Translations under genes and position numbers: made by a program
Assembly (NCBI GenBank): GCA_004764695.1
Contig: SMSO01000034.1
Span: forward strand, 4,286,501-4,350,500
Length of the DNA stretch: 64,000 nucleotides
Source: Schizochytrium sp. TIO01
Taxonomy: Eukaryota > Sar > Bigyra > Thraustochytrida > Thraustochytriidae
Direction of reading: 5' to 3'
The notes under the pieces: model-generated
Database searches by the model: none
The model's input: the letters and a program-made list of their open reading frames with translations, nothing else
Told to the model about the DNA's origin: nothing
Shown: positions 1 to 10,263 of the stretch, one piece after another
How positions within the stretch are numbered: position 1 is the first letter of the stretch
Layout: each line of letters opens with the position of its first letter

Positions 1-3000
1 ACCCAGGGGAGCATCTTCTAAAAGTCTAGATGCCATCTCCCCTGCATATTTGGAACCCAATTCGACAGGGATGCCTTCCTGACTATCGATGACCTGGAAG
101 ACCTTCCCCCAATCTCCCTGTTCTGCATGGAGATGGAAAGCAGCATCAAAGTCGCCCATCTTCAACAGTTCGCCAGGATTGCGCTCTTGCCGCATATGCT
201 TTCGGTATGCCTTGTCTACAAGCTCTTGATATGCTGGAGCAATCTCTGCGACATTTCGCGCTTTGTCCCACTTCTTTGCCTTGATGTAGCACCGTACAGC
301 CTCCTCATGGCGTTCTACCTCTTCATACAAATCACCAGCAGCGTTGAAACGTCCAACGTTGGCTAGACGATCAGCCACATGCTCCACTATATCGCCATAC
401 GAATCCTTGGCATGCTGGGAGGCGAGACGAATTCCACGGTCCCAGGCGACTACCATTAGATCAACTTCCTCAGATGTCGGCTGAGCGGATGCTTCTCCGT
501 CGAGGGTTTCACCAGTGTGTAAGTAGCAATCAATAGCCTTGCTAAACTCTTCATTATCCTCGAAAATTTTCGCAGAGTCCATTGCGGAGCGAATTGCTTC
601 ACTCATACTGCCTCCAATCGCATTAAGTCGAGACGCAGCAGGGTTGTACGCCTTAGGACTACGGCGGCCGCTTGCCTGTGGAGAGCGAGGTCCTGGCGGG
701 GCAGAGTTTACTGGGGGAGCATCACCCATACTAGCAGCCAAACTTACAGATACGCTACCGCCTTCCTTAAAGGCTCGCTGGACCTCTTGAAGTTTATGAG
801 GCAAGTGCATCTTCGCAAACCGAATTGCCTCCTCCCAAAGTCCGTGCTCTTGAAACATTGCCAAAGCATACTCAGGCTTCTTTGCATTAAGGAACAATGT
901 TTCGGCGTTAGAGAACTGCTTAAGGCCCACGGCATGCTTAGCTTGGGCTACCAGAACATCTGGAATTGATGCTGGATCATACCGCTCTGCAACGCGCATA
1001 GCACTGCTCCAATCTTGCTGGTGATTGTACATTTCAATGGCTTCCTTCGGTTTCTCTGCCTTGATAAACTCAGCCTCGGCCTCAGTGAAGCGCTCCTCAT
1101 CTTCAAGGTATAACGCGTGTTTAAGATGTACCTCTGGCACTCGAGCAGGTAACGAATTCTTGGCCAAGTCAAGGGCTTCGTTGTAAGCGCCGTCATCGAT
1201 AGCGTAGTCAATAGCTTGCTCCACCAGACCGAGTTTTGTAAGCAACTTTGCTCCAGCCTCTCCACCCAGGACTTTTGCCCATTGGTACGCGACTTTCCGA
1301 CTGGCAGATACTCCGCCATGGTATTTTGCCACACGGATAGCCTCGTCCCATTTATCGTTCGCAGTGTACATGTTAACAGCCGATGGCCAATCACCAGCAT
1401 GGGCAAAGTGCTCTTCTGCCTGGCGCAAATTGCCTTCCATTTCGAGGCGTCCGGCCAAACGTAAATGAGTATCTTTCAGTTTCTCCTTGCGGTAGGCGGC
1501 GACTAAGCGAACCATATGATCAAACTTACGAGCCTTCTCATACATGGCAATCGCACGATCGACGGAGTCAACGGTAAGAAGCAAGCGCTCGGCCTCTTTG
1601 TATCGGCCCTTGCTCTCCAAAGTTTGAGCTTGTTTGTGGTACAATGCAGACACTTCTTGAGAGCTCATAAATCTCGTGGCGAGCTCATGAGCAGCATCCC
1701 ACTGTCCAGCATCTGTATACATCTGGATAGCTTCCTTCTCACATCCAGCCAGAGTATAGTACTTCTCAGCACGATCAAACTGCTGCGACTGATGGTAATG
1801 GGTAGCAATTCGCTTATAGTAAGGACGAGAGCTGTCCTCATCGCCACCAAATGATTCTACAAGCTGGCCAGCCTTGGTCCACTGGCGGGCGTTGAGAGCA
1901 GCTTCGATTGCCTTGCGAGTAGCGTTTGCTTCGATAAAGTGCCCGATTGCCGGTTCGTGGTTCTTATTCTGAACTAGCCAATCGCCCCACATCTCTTCTA
2001 AGCGAATGACCTGATCTGGGAATTCTCGCCGGGCTAGTTCAACAGCATTACGATAAGCATGTCCCTTTTTGTAGGACTGCAGGGCACGCTCTGTCTGACC
2101 ATTACGCTCGTAGAAGCTACCGGCCTTGTCGTGCATCCCACTGTTGGTCAATGCCGTAGCGATGCGATCCAGAAGGTCAGCCTTGTAGTTCTTCTTGTAG
2201 GTGTTAACCACGTGCACGGCCTTTGCTGGACGTCCACCCCGCAAGTAAAGATCAATTGCTTCGATGTACTCTCCCTCACGCTCACGGATGCCAGCCGCAC
2301 GAGCTTCTTGGCCTGATGAAACGAGGTATTCAAAGTAGCTAGTACGCATTTCTTCAGCCTCAGGGTGAGCACGATCCTCTGCAACACGAATGGCTTCGTC
2401 CCACTGATGCAGTGTTTGATACATTTCCACTGCTTCTTCGCTCTGCCCTTGCTCAAGATAAATAAGCTCAGCCTCGCGAAAGTCATGCTTAAGAAGTGCG
2501 AGACGAGCACGCACAATCCAATGATCCTTGCCATCAGTGCCAGTAGCCTTTGCTACCTGCATCCGAGTCTTATTGACTTTTCGCATGTAACGAGCCATGG
2601 AAATGTCGCCGATAGCAGCATAGCTACGCTCGGCTATTTCAAGGCGCCCACTTGCACGAGCGACTTCGCTAAGCTGTTTCCACATTGCTTCTGTCTCTGA
2701 ACGCAAGTCGCCATCATGTGATTGCAACTCTAAAACTCGCATGGCCTTGGAAAGATCACCATCTTCAACAGCACTTCCGAAACCGATGAGTGCCTCGTCA
2801 AGGCAATACACGGCAGTATTGATGCCCTCATCGACGCGAACCTCCGTCTTACCCTCAACCCTCTCAATCTCTTCTACCTCGCCCTGGATGGGGATGATGG
2901 TAACCTTTTCGGGAGCCTCAATGTTGTACCACACACACAAGTTACCCCGGTTCTGGGCAACGACAACATCACTGCCTGGTACCCATTGAACATAGTTACA

Positions 3001-4716
3001 ATAGGTGAGAAGCGTGTTTCTGGACTGCTTGTGCACGTTGTACAGGTGCAACTGATGCCTTTTGTCACGAAACAAAAGAATATCAGCACGAGCATTCAAT
3101 TCGAGCCAGTCAATTCTGCTATTGTGGTTAATTGTTGCATCTGCATAGCCCGTAGTCAAGTCCATGACGCGGATTGTGAGCTGATCCAGAAGGTAAGCAA
3201 TCTTCTTATTATTTGGCTGTGTTTGATTGTTTGAGGTCTCTCCAAACTTTGTTTCAGTACTAGAGCCGTACATAGTTGCCATTGCAGGGACATTGTCGCC
3301 AATACCCATCCCACCCATCCCGGCACCAGACCGCGGCGGGCGTTCATTGATTCGAACTGAGACAAGTGTATTACGAACATGCTCTGTGCGGCAGCTAGAT
3401 AGAATCTCGTTACGGCCATACTCGACCATGGCAAGCTCACCAGAAGCATAGATCATGCACACATTGGGGTTGTCGAAAATGTATTTTTCATTGCCAACGA
3501 AATTCCAAGGAACCTCGCTCATCTTGCCTGTTTCGAAGTCACCGCAGATGAGTGTGTCATTGGTGTTAGCAACCAAATAACGATCATCTGAGTACACATT
3601 GATACGTGTGATTTCAAACTCAAATGAGCTTTTAATCATTACACGCTGACCATTACTGATGCGCTTTACAATGACCTGGGACGGTGAGACATAAGTAAAC
3701 TCAAAGGTTCCATTGTAGCGTGTACGGCGGATGCAGGCATCAAAAAGATCAACTGCTCCGCACAGAGTTCCAACCGCCAAACGAGAGCCATCTTGTTTCC
3801 AGGCCAAGGAAGTGACTGTATAATAGTTTGGGATGACTTTGGGCGGCATCTCTTCCCAAGATTCACGCGCGGAACTGTACATGAATACATAAAATGAGTC
3901 GAAGTTTCCGACAACAATACTTTGCCCACTTGGATTACTTGCAGCGACTGTAAATTCTTTAGGTACAATTGCTGTCTGAGAATCATTTGTGGCTGTGTTT
4001 TCCGACGCGTAGTCAAATGTGCGCTGTTCTGTACCGTTTGCGTCATAGAAGACAACGCGGCGATCAGAGCCTGCTGCAAGTACTGAAGTTCCCCACGCCA
4101 GTGCATAGGGCGGACACGAGTGATGGGCGAGCTTTCGGTATGCAGCTCCACCATGCGAGGCAACCTCCTCGAAATTGAAACAGTAGATAGACCCATCAAT
4201 GTGGCCACTGAGAACGGATTTGCCATCCGGTGATGAACAGCAGGCTACTGTGTATGATTCGGTAGAGTACAAAGTTGCCGGTTTATTGGAGCGGAGTTGG
4301 CCTACCTTCACTTTACCATCAGCAAGTCCAAAAACAAGTTCATTAGGTTGACCTACAGGCCAAGTCAGACACGTCACAGTAGTGGACTGCTGAAACTTGT
4401 GACGAATGGATTTCTTGTCGGTCCATTCAAGTCCGAGTTTGTAGACAAATACAATATTGTCTGTCTGTGCCACAGCAAGCTTAGAGGAATCTGGCGACCA
4501 TGCAAGAGCACGTACAAGGTAGTCTTTATCACCTTTAGTCGCAGCCTTGGTCGCAAATTTGTCTTTCCGCTCGCCCTGCTCATCGAAGAGGTAGACAACG
4601 CGGTCCACAGTGACAACAGCCAGACGTTTATTGTTCGGGGACCATGCCATTGCAGTAACCTTTTTCATACCTTGCTTAGAAGGCTCCATGAGCGACTGCA
4701 TCATGGTAAGCTGCAT
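1..4716 (-). CDS. IFT172: Intraflagellar transport protein 172 (IFT-B), C-terminus cut by window edge
   Basis: IFT172 is the large peripheral subunit of the IFT-B complex, which moves cargo along cilia and flagella and helps turn trains around at the tip. The frame is open from the ATG at 4716 down to base 1 (1572 codons, no intron). The family is about 1750 residues, so roughly the last 200 are outside the window. The N-terminal ~600 residues are WD40 repeats (KVTAMAWSPNNKRLAVVTVD, TESYTVACCSSPDGKSVLSG, CPPYALAWGTSVLAAGSDRR, SLAWKQDGSRLAVGTLCGAV). The rest is tandem TPR-like helical repeats (DEAIRVAEDRAHPEAEEMRT, then alanine/acid-rich hairpins). The match to IFT172 is colinear and recognisable along its length, which makes the organism, or at least a life stage, flagellated. 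The start fits the family N-terminus, with a short lead before the first WD repeat. It lies divergent from the LarE-like gene, 1.7 kb away. Confidence 0.95.
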   Translation of the reverse strand, partial: MQLTMMQSLMEPSKQGMKKVTAMAWSPNNKRLAVVTVDRVVYLFDEQGERKDKFATKAATKGDKDYLVRALAWSPDSSKLAVAQTDNIVFVYKLGLEWTDKKSIRHKFQQSTTVTCLTWPVGQPNELVFGLADGKVKVGQLRSNKPATLYSTESYTVACCSSPDGKSVLSGHIDGSIYCFNFEEVASHGGAAYRKLAHHSCPPYALAWGTSVLAAGSDRRVVFYDANGTEQRTFDYASENTATNDSQTAIVPKEFTVAASNPSGQSIVVGNFDSFYVFMYSSARESWEEMPPKVIPNYYTVTSLAWKQDGSRLAVGTLCGAVDLFDACIRRTRYNGTFEFTYVSPSQVIVKRISNGQRVMIKSSFEFEITRINVYSDDRYLVANTNDTLICGDFETGKMSEVPWNFVGNEKYIFDNPNVCMIYASGELAMVEYGRNEILSSCRTEHVRNTLVSVRINERPPRSGAGMGGMGIGDNVPAMATMYGSSTETKFGETSNNQTQPNNKKIAYLLDQLTIRVMDLTTGYADATINHNSRIDWLELNARADILLFRDKRHQLHLYNVHKQSRNTLLTYCNYVQWVPGSDVVVAQNRGNLCVWYNIEAPEKVTIIPIQGEVEEIERVEGKTEVRVDEGINTAVYCLDEALIGFGSAVEDGDLSKAMRVLELQSHDGDLRSETEAMWKQLSEVARASGRLEIAERSYAAIGDISMARYMRKVNKTRMQVAKATGTDGKDHWIVRARLALLKHDFREAELIYLEQGQSEEAVEMYQTLHQWDEAIRVAEDRAHPEAEEMRTSYFEYLVSSGQEARAAGIREREGEYIEAIDLYLRGGRPAKAVHVVNTYKKNYKADLLDRIATALTNSGMHDKAGSFYERNGQTERALQSYKKGHAYRNAVELARREFPDQVIRLEEMWGDWLVQNKNHEPAIGHFIEANATRKAIEAALNARQWTKAGQLVESFGGDEDSSRPYYKRIATHYHQSQQFDRAEKYYTLAGCEKEAIQMYTDAGQWDAAHELATRFMSSQEVSALYHKQAQTLESKGRYKEAERLLLTVDSVDRAIAMYEKARKFDHMVRLVAAYRKEKLKDTHLRLAGRLEMEGNLRQAEEHFAHAGDWPSAVNMYTANDKWDEAIRVAKYHGGVSASRKVAYQWAKVLGGEAGAKLLTKLGLVEQAIDYAIDDGAYNEALDLAKNSLPARVPEVHLKHALYLEDEERFTEAEAEFIKAEKPKEAIEMYNHQQDWSSAMRVAERYDPASIPDVLVAQAKHAVGLKQFSNAETLFLNAKKPEYALAMFQEHGLWEEAIRFAKMHLPHKLQEVQRAFKEGGSVSVSLAASMGDAPPVNSAPPGPRSPQASGRRSPKAYNPAASRLNAIGGSMSEAIRSAMDSAKIFEDNEEFSKAIDCYLHTGETLDGEASAQPTSEEVDLMVVAWDRGIRLASQHAKDSYGDIVEHVADRLANVGRFNAAGDLYEEVERHEEAVRCYIKAKKWDKARNVAEIAPAYQELVDKAYRKHMRQERNPGELLKMGDFDAAFHLHAEQGDWGKVFQVIDSQEGIPVELGSKYAGEMASRLLEDAPLG

Positions 4717-6401
4717 CGTGTCAAGTGAACTCGCTTACGCGGCTACTTTGCTTCCTGCCTAGTCTAAAGTTGGGAAACGTAACAGCGTCGTGTCTGGCAA
4801 AGTCTATCGATCCAGACGCTGCGCTTTGTTAGAATTATCCCCTTGACTGAAATCTTCTCTTTGAAGAACTCCAACAAGGCCAGTACGTAAGAATCTGCTC
4901 AACTTCAGGGCTTAGGCAGCTTCACGCTTAAACCCTCACGGGGTTGGTCAAAGTTGATGAAGTTGTCTGCAATCCACAAAGCTTTCCGAGCGAGCGAGCG
5001 AGCACGCGCACCAACCCGCTCGACAACTTTTGGCTTCAGAGCCGTCCAGAGTACGAGTTCTCCTCCCAGTCTCTCCAAGCCTTCATCCCATCAACGCCTA
5101 GAAAACCTCACAATACTATGGCCCATCTCCACCCTCCTTTATATTGCACGCCCCCTTTTACATCATAATATGACCGTTACGACCATCTCCTTTAGGTTGT
5201 AAAATACCCCCTGCGCCTCTGCAATGCAGCCCTCAACGAGGGTGTACTACAGACAGCATACTAATACGCCATTTGTGCTTCCACTCTAACGCCGACCGGA
5301 GGGGCTTCTAGCAGTGCCTAAGTGGGTGCTACTGAAAAGTTGCAAAACAAACAGTCATAAAAAAAAGGAGAAGAAGAAGAAAACTTTACTTTGTGGGATC
5401 GATGACAAACAATCTTTATTTATCTTCACCAGACCCCGTCATCAGAAGCATTGGAGGCGAGATGTGACGACACCGGCGAGGTCTGTGGAGTCCAACGTCA
5501 GAGGCAACTTCTGCCTGCAGGTAGGTAGGTCTGGCGTGGCCAAATTTGGCTCGCTGGCGCGGCTGCTCGGGCGATTGCGCGGTCTATGAGGTGGACTGAG
5601 GCGCCGCTGATTCTGCAAAGCCACAAACAAACTACAGTGCCATGAAAAGGGAAAGCGCCTCCTTCGTAGGAGTTTAGGTAGGCAGGTCTTAGTGACACAT
5701 GTGATGGGAATATAAATAAAACACACACACCAACAGAGCCCTTCTTTGGAGATAGATCATCAAGAGCAGACATGCATCAACTTCAACACGGATGCTGATG
5801 CTTGTGGCAGTGCCATTCGAAGGTTGAGCTTCTGGTGCGAGTTGTCTCGAGGAGGCTACCTCCTGGGTATCTTATCTACCCATCTATTGATGGGAGATCT
5901 TTGGCCTTTTGCGAGGGTTGTATGTAAGCAGTAGATATGGTAGTACCTGATCTGTCTAGCTAGTTAATCTACCTTATGAAGTTGGTGAGAATTGTGAATA
6001 GATGATGGAGAGTCCAGTTCTCTGAAACGCAGCACTAGTATCTTAAGTTGCACAAGGCACTGTGGAGGAAACCAGAACCGAAAAGCACAGCTGGTGCCGA
6101 AAGGACCGCCTCGACTTGGCAAGAAGCACGTTCTCGTAGTTCTGACCAAAGCTACGTAGACAGCAGCTGTCGGAATACTTGGACTGCTTTGGAGGAGATC
6201 GCATCAGCAGCAGTGTCCGAACTTGGAAACCCAATAGGCCTCCTTCTCAAACTCTACCGAGGTAGAAGCAATCGATTTTAATCGCGTGCGAGCAGGGCAG
6301 GGCTTGTCCTCGGAGACAGCTCTACATTGGGAACATTTCACTCTTACAGCGACAGCGGGCCCAAGGTGGTTTGGAACAGAAATACGTCATAAACGGCCAC
6401 A
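4717..6401. other. Intergenic region between divergent IFT172 and LarE-like genes
   Basis: This gap must hold both promoters. It contains a GAGC tandem run near 4988-5005, a GTAGGTAGG run at about 5519-5530 and a related TTAGGTAGGCAGG at about 5675-5687. Short open frames exist on both strands (for example 6048-6281 plus) but none has a recognisable domain or a convincing start. I see no RNA gene. Confidence 0.5.
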
Positions 6402-7643
6402 ATGACCGCTGCGCGATACCTTGTGGACAGGGTCCTCACAAGCGTGTACGAAGGTGGTGTACACAAGGGAATGAATGTGATTGCATATTCTGGAGGCGTA
6501 GACTCGAGCGTAGTTGCTGCATGCGTGCAAAAGGTCTTTGGGGCAGAACGCAGCGTGGCTGCCCTTGGCGTGTCTCCCTCGCTACCCAAGCGTCAGCTCG
6601 AGCAGGCACGTGAAGTAGCACTTGAAGATATTGGGATTCGTCTGGTAGAAGTGAGCACATCTGAGAGCACGAAGCCTGCATATATTGCAAATGAAGGCGA
6701 AAGCTGTTACCATTGCAAAGTCTCCCTTTATGGGGATGTGCTCAAGGATATCGCATCGCATTTCGGCCAACCTAAGCATCTCGATGACGGGCGAGAGGTG
6801 AGCCATTTCGGCCAACTGCGTCTCTTTAACGGAACAAACAAGGATGATCTGGAGGACCCAACACGGTTGGGATTAGTGGTAAGTTTTCATATTGCGTTGC
6901 ATTTTTAGTATGATATGAATGAGAGACACTTAATTCATTTGTCGGATAACCTTTGTGTCAGGAAGGCGGGTATTAATACTAGTGCTCCTAAGACATAAGC
7001 CAGGGCACATGTGTGTGAGCGCGCGGGGGGGGGGGAGGGTATGAATAAATGTAATTATGAGACTTGGCTTCAGCAGATTTTTCTAACTTTTGTTTTGCAT
7101 GACCATCATATGACGATTATGTCGATATACTGGTATGGAATATGTGATATTTCAACTTTCGAATACGATAACTCTTAGGCTGCTCGCGAATTCAATGTTT
7201 TATCCCCATTGGAAAACCTGACAAAGGCTGAAGTTCGAATTGTCGCCGAAGCACTCGGTTTACGTACAGCGAGAATTGCAGCTTCGCCATGCTTGCGTTC
7301 ACGGCTTGCACCTGGTGTCCGTGCCATTGAAGAGCACTTGGCAACTGTAGAGCGGGCGGAAGAGATTCTTCGGGCACAGCTTAACTTGCATCATAGTGAA
7401 AATCTTCGGTTTCGCATGTTGCGCGGCGGCAGATATCGCGTAGAAGTCGATGCACATCGAGTTGACCTGGCGTGGAGCTCTCTGAAATCTATTGAAGATA
7501 TTATGCACATACCATTGGCCAAGCTTGAGGTAGCCCCTTTCAAGTCTGGTAGTGTTAGCAAGCAGCCTTCGACGTCGCACGATCTTTCAACTACGACCTT
7601 TCTAAAAAGTGTACCCATCGTTCGTAATCGGGGGTCCCTTTAA
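6402..7643 (+). CDS. LarE-family ATP-dependent PP-loop sulfurtransferase (two exons)
   Basis: Exons are 6402-6878 and 7179-7643, joined in phase 0 across a 300-base GTAAGT...TTAG intron; the product is 313 aa. Bacterial LarE adenylates a carboxylate and inserts sulfur while building the nickel-pincer cofactor of lactate racemase. Visible family marks are the P-loop SGGVDSS (residues 30-36), the CYHCK pair (C102, C105), the stretch RLFNGTNKDDLEDPTRLG, the LTKAEVRIVAEALGL segment just after the splice, and SPCLRSR (C197). By motif context C197 corresponds to the cysteine that acts as sacrificial sulfur donor in the lactobacillus enzyme. Splicing restores the usual continuous core, which supports the gene model. 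No LarA, LarB or LarC homologue lies nearby, so the substrate is unknown. The last 53 bases overlap the opposite-strand PUF gene. Confidence 0.88.
6879..7178 (+). other. Intron of the LarE-like gene
   Basis: The donor is GTAAGT at 6879 and the acceptor TTAG ends at 7178. It contains a guanine run (about 7024-7037) and a CTAAC that could serve as branch site near 7084. Its removal joins two halves of the conserved LarE core in phase 0. Confidence 0.85.
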
Positions 7644-10263
7644 GGCTGGTGCAGAATGGCAGAAGTTTCCAGAGAACTTCCGTGTGGGTTGCTCGTACGT
7701 TTGAATCTTGTTGAAGACGAATAACTCGTTTTAACAAAGTTGAAGCTTCCGCATTGCACATAAGCGATGTAGTAATTTGGGCTTCACGGGATGCTGGATC
7801 TGAGTCACCTGAAAAAATACGAGCTGTGATCTGATCTCTGACATCTGCGCTTAAAGAAAGAGCAGAGAGAAAAACTTTGACACCAAAGGAATCTGTGGCG
7901 ACGCGAATGAGTGTCTCATCAGGAAAGCACAGCGCGTTTGTGATGAGCAGCGCAAGACTAGTGTGCTCTTCGGTAGTGCAAGCTCGTTCAAGAGCCTTCT
8001 GCACTACGTAGTTTCCAAACTGATCGCAGGCCGCATCAACGAGGTTTGGTTGCATGATGTGGACGAGAAGAGCAAAGCTAATGTCTGGGCAGTTGCGAAT
8101 GAAAGCGGTCAGAAGCATAGCGCCATGCTTATTAAGACAGGCCTGGCGGAAATACTCAACATCTTCGCTAGTAATTTGCCTAATCAGTGATTCTAAGCTC
8201 TCATCATGCACCTCGTGCTGTAAAAGAAGCAGAGAGAGTGAAAAGTGTGTAAGGTCTCCCCGAAGTGGTGACGAGAATAACTTTTGTAATGTGAAGGTGG
8301 CATTGCGGTCGAGGGCGAGACTACGAACCTCGAAACGCAAACCATCCTGAATAAGTTTAAGATGTTCTGGATCATTGAGAGCGGATATGATTTTTTGCAG
8401 GGCAAATGTGCCTTGCAGATGCTGAGCAATTCGGCTCAACTTGTTCTTGATTTCTTGCAAAAATTGTAGACGATCGCGTGGGCTAAGAACCTCGAAGAGT
8501 TTAGAGATGGCATAGTTCGCCGTTCGATGCATCAATAGGCGGCCAAGCTGCCCTTGCGCTGATACGAAAACTTCTAACGCACTGTGCATTAAGGTTTCAT
8601 ACTCACTGTTATTTGTATGAGACAAAGCGAGCTGAGATAGCCGCGCGAGATCGCCTTGAACAGCTTGGCTTCCCGGAACTGTGCGCAAAGAAGCCGAAAT
8701 CTGCTCACGGCGTGCAGCAGGCAGAAAAATTTCACTTGAAGAAGTGCCTCCCGCATGACCTATATCTGATGCAAGCGCATGGTCGCTGCCTTGTCCATTT
8801 AAGTGAAGACTCGAGGCGCTTGGAGGTGTAAAGTCCGAGTTTGGTGAAACTGTGGAAGAGCTTTTGGAAGCAGCCATCATCGCTGCTGCAGAACCTGGTG
8901 AAGGTCCACCAGAATTCATCATTGTCAGATGAAGGGGTTTCCTGTTTTGCACTCGCGCGAGCAGGTCATCAACATCTAAGGTACCAGGGCTTTCAGGCGA
9001 ACGGTAGTTTCCTTGGAGACGCGCAAGCTCGGCGTCGACATCAAAGTCACTTTGTTGTTGCGTTTGAGACGGTTTGAGAAGAGTTTCTTCTTGAATTCGC
9101 GTCTTTCGTTGACGCGCGACGAGTTTTTCCCGGAGCTCCTCGATGTCATCCTCCAGGCTCTTGGGGCCTCCGCTCACGCTGCTTTCGCTTCGCGAGGCGC
9201 GGCTTGAAACACTTGCAGCTTTAGATGCTTTCCGAAGTTTTGAAGAGCCTAGCACATTAGCGTGTTCGCTAGACGGAATGGACCCTGGCACAGGCGATGT
9301 TGATGGCGAAGGTGCAAAGGTATCAAAAATCTGCAGCGAAGCAAGAGATTCTGTTGGTGGGGCTGAGAAATACGGGTGAGTTGATGTAGAAGATGCAGCA
9401 GAAGGGCTGTTGAAATGAGGTGACATGTTTCCATGCTGAGATTGCTGGTTCTGGCGGTGTTGATGTTGTTGTTCTTGATGCTGATGCCCCATATGGTGGC
9501 TTCTATATCCGGATGGGGAGTCCAGCTGTGAGGATAGACCTAACCCAGGAGGTGGCAAGCGTGATGTAGAGGGCTGGAACGTGTTGCTATGCTGTTGCTG
9601 TTGTTGCTGTTGCTGCTGCTGTTGCTGTGTATGACGACCATCAGGGTGCCCACCTCTGCTCGTGAGATCACCATATGAATCAAAACCACCAACCTGTGCT
9701 GATGACGTGCCCCACAAACCTGATGATGATCCCATCCCTGTGCCCCACGGCGTACTAGTTGAACTCGAACCTCCAAGAGAACCTTCTCCAAGGGAATTGA
9801 AGGCATTTGCAAGTGGTGCAAGAGAATCCACTCCAGATGTGTCAAGGTGCGAAGTCCGAGGCATGTAGTCTAGAGATCCCAAATTCGTGGAAGATGTAGC
9901 AGCACTCCCGAAGTGGTCCATGCCTGGTGGTGCCCGTAATTGTTGTTGGTGATTACGCTGCTGCTGAGTTTTGTGAACATTTTGGTGCTGCTGAAGATCT
10001 TGGTTTTGATGTTGGTGTCGATCGTGTTGCATATGCATATGCATATGCATTTGCATCTGCAATTGTTGCTCAGACGGCACCTGCTGGTCATGCAGATGTT
10101 CGTGGGAACCCTGTTGCGAACCCGACTGTAGTCCAAACATCATATTCTGCCCTCCTCCCATGCCAAACTGTTGCTGCTCCTGCGATCCCAAAACGTGGTG
10201 GTGACCAAACGGGCTGTCTGCGCCCGGCTCGGGCGGCGTCCAGCGGCCCCATCCGCCTGACAT
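7591..10263 (-). CDS. PUF/Pumilio-family RNA-binding protein with a long Q/H-rich N-terminus
   Basis: A single-exon 890-residue protein starting at ATG 10263. PUF proteins bind short U-rich motifs in mRNA 3'UTRs and repress or localise transcripts. The last ~310 residues carry the helical repeats: NYAISKLFEVLS, GTFALQKIISAL, ATFTLQKLFSS, GAMLLTAFIRN, GNYVVQKALERA and FGVKVFLSALS sit where each repeat presents its base-reading helix. Several repeats lack the canonical Asn/Ser...Gln triad, so sequence preference may be altered. Residues 1-560 are low complexity: Gln-rich runs, a Met-His alternation near residues 70-80, a CAG/CAA-type Gln tract around nucleotides 9590-9627, and a coiled-coil-like stretch (SLEDDIEELREKLVARQRKT). 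The stop codon lies inside the coding sequence of the convergent LarE-like gene. Confidence 0.9.
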   Translation of the reverse strand: MSGGWGRWTPPEPGADSPFGHHHVLGSQEQQQFGMGGGQNMMFGLQSGSQQGSHEHLHDQQVPSEQQLQMQMHMHMHMQHDRHQHQNQDLQQHQNVHKTQQQRNHQQQLRAPPGMDHFGSAATSSTNLGSLDYMPRTSHLDTSGVDSLAPLANAFNSLGEGSLGGSSSTSTPWGTGMGSSSGLWGTSSAQVGGFDSYGDLTSRGGHPDGRHTQQQQQQQQQQQQHSNTFQPSTSRLPPPGLGLSSQLDSPSGYRSHHMGHQHQEQQHQHRQNQQSQHGNMSPHFNSPSAASSTSTHPYFSAPPTESLASLQIFDTFAPSPSTSPVPGSIPSSEHANVLGSSKLRKASKAASVSSRASRSESSVSGGPKSLEDDIEELREKLVARQRKTRIQEETLLKPSQTQQQSDFDVDAELARLQGNYRSPESPGTLDVDDLLARVQNRKPLHLTMMNSGGPSPGSAAAMMAASKSSSTVSPNSDFTPPSASSLHLNGQGSDHALASDIGHAGGTSSSEIFLPAARREQISASLRTVPGSQAVQGDLARLSQLALSHTNNSEYETLMHSALEVFVSAQGQLGRLLMHRTANYAISKLFEVLSPRDRLQFLQEIKNKLSRIAQHLQGTFALQKIISALNDPEHLKLIQDGLRFEVRSLALDRNATFTLQKLFSSPLRGDLTHFSLSLLLLQHEVHDESLESLIRQITSEDVEYFRQACLNKHGAMLLTAFIRNCPDISFALLVHIMQPNLVDAACDQFGNYVVQKALERACTTEEHTSLALLITNALCFPDETLIRVATDSFGVKVFLSALSLSADVRDQITARIFSGDSDPASREAQITTSLMCNAEASTLLKRVIRLQQDSNVRATHTEVLWKLLPFCTSLKGTPDYERWVHFLERS

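Noticed and set aside
3666-4226. 186-codon minus frame inside the IFT172 gene
   Set aside because: It is a shadow of the IFT172 WD40 coding frame, which reads clearly as the family protein.
4980-5010. GAGCGAGCGAGCGAGC run as a possible regulatory array
   Set aside because: Too short and simple to support more than a microsatellite.
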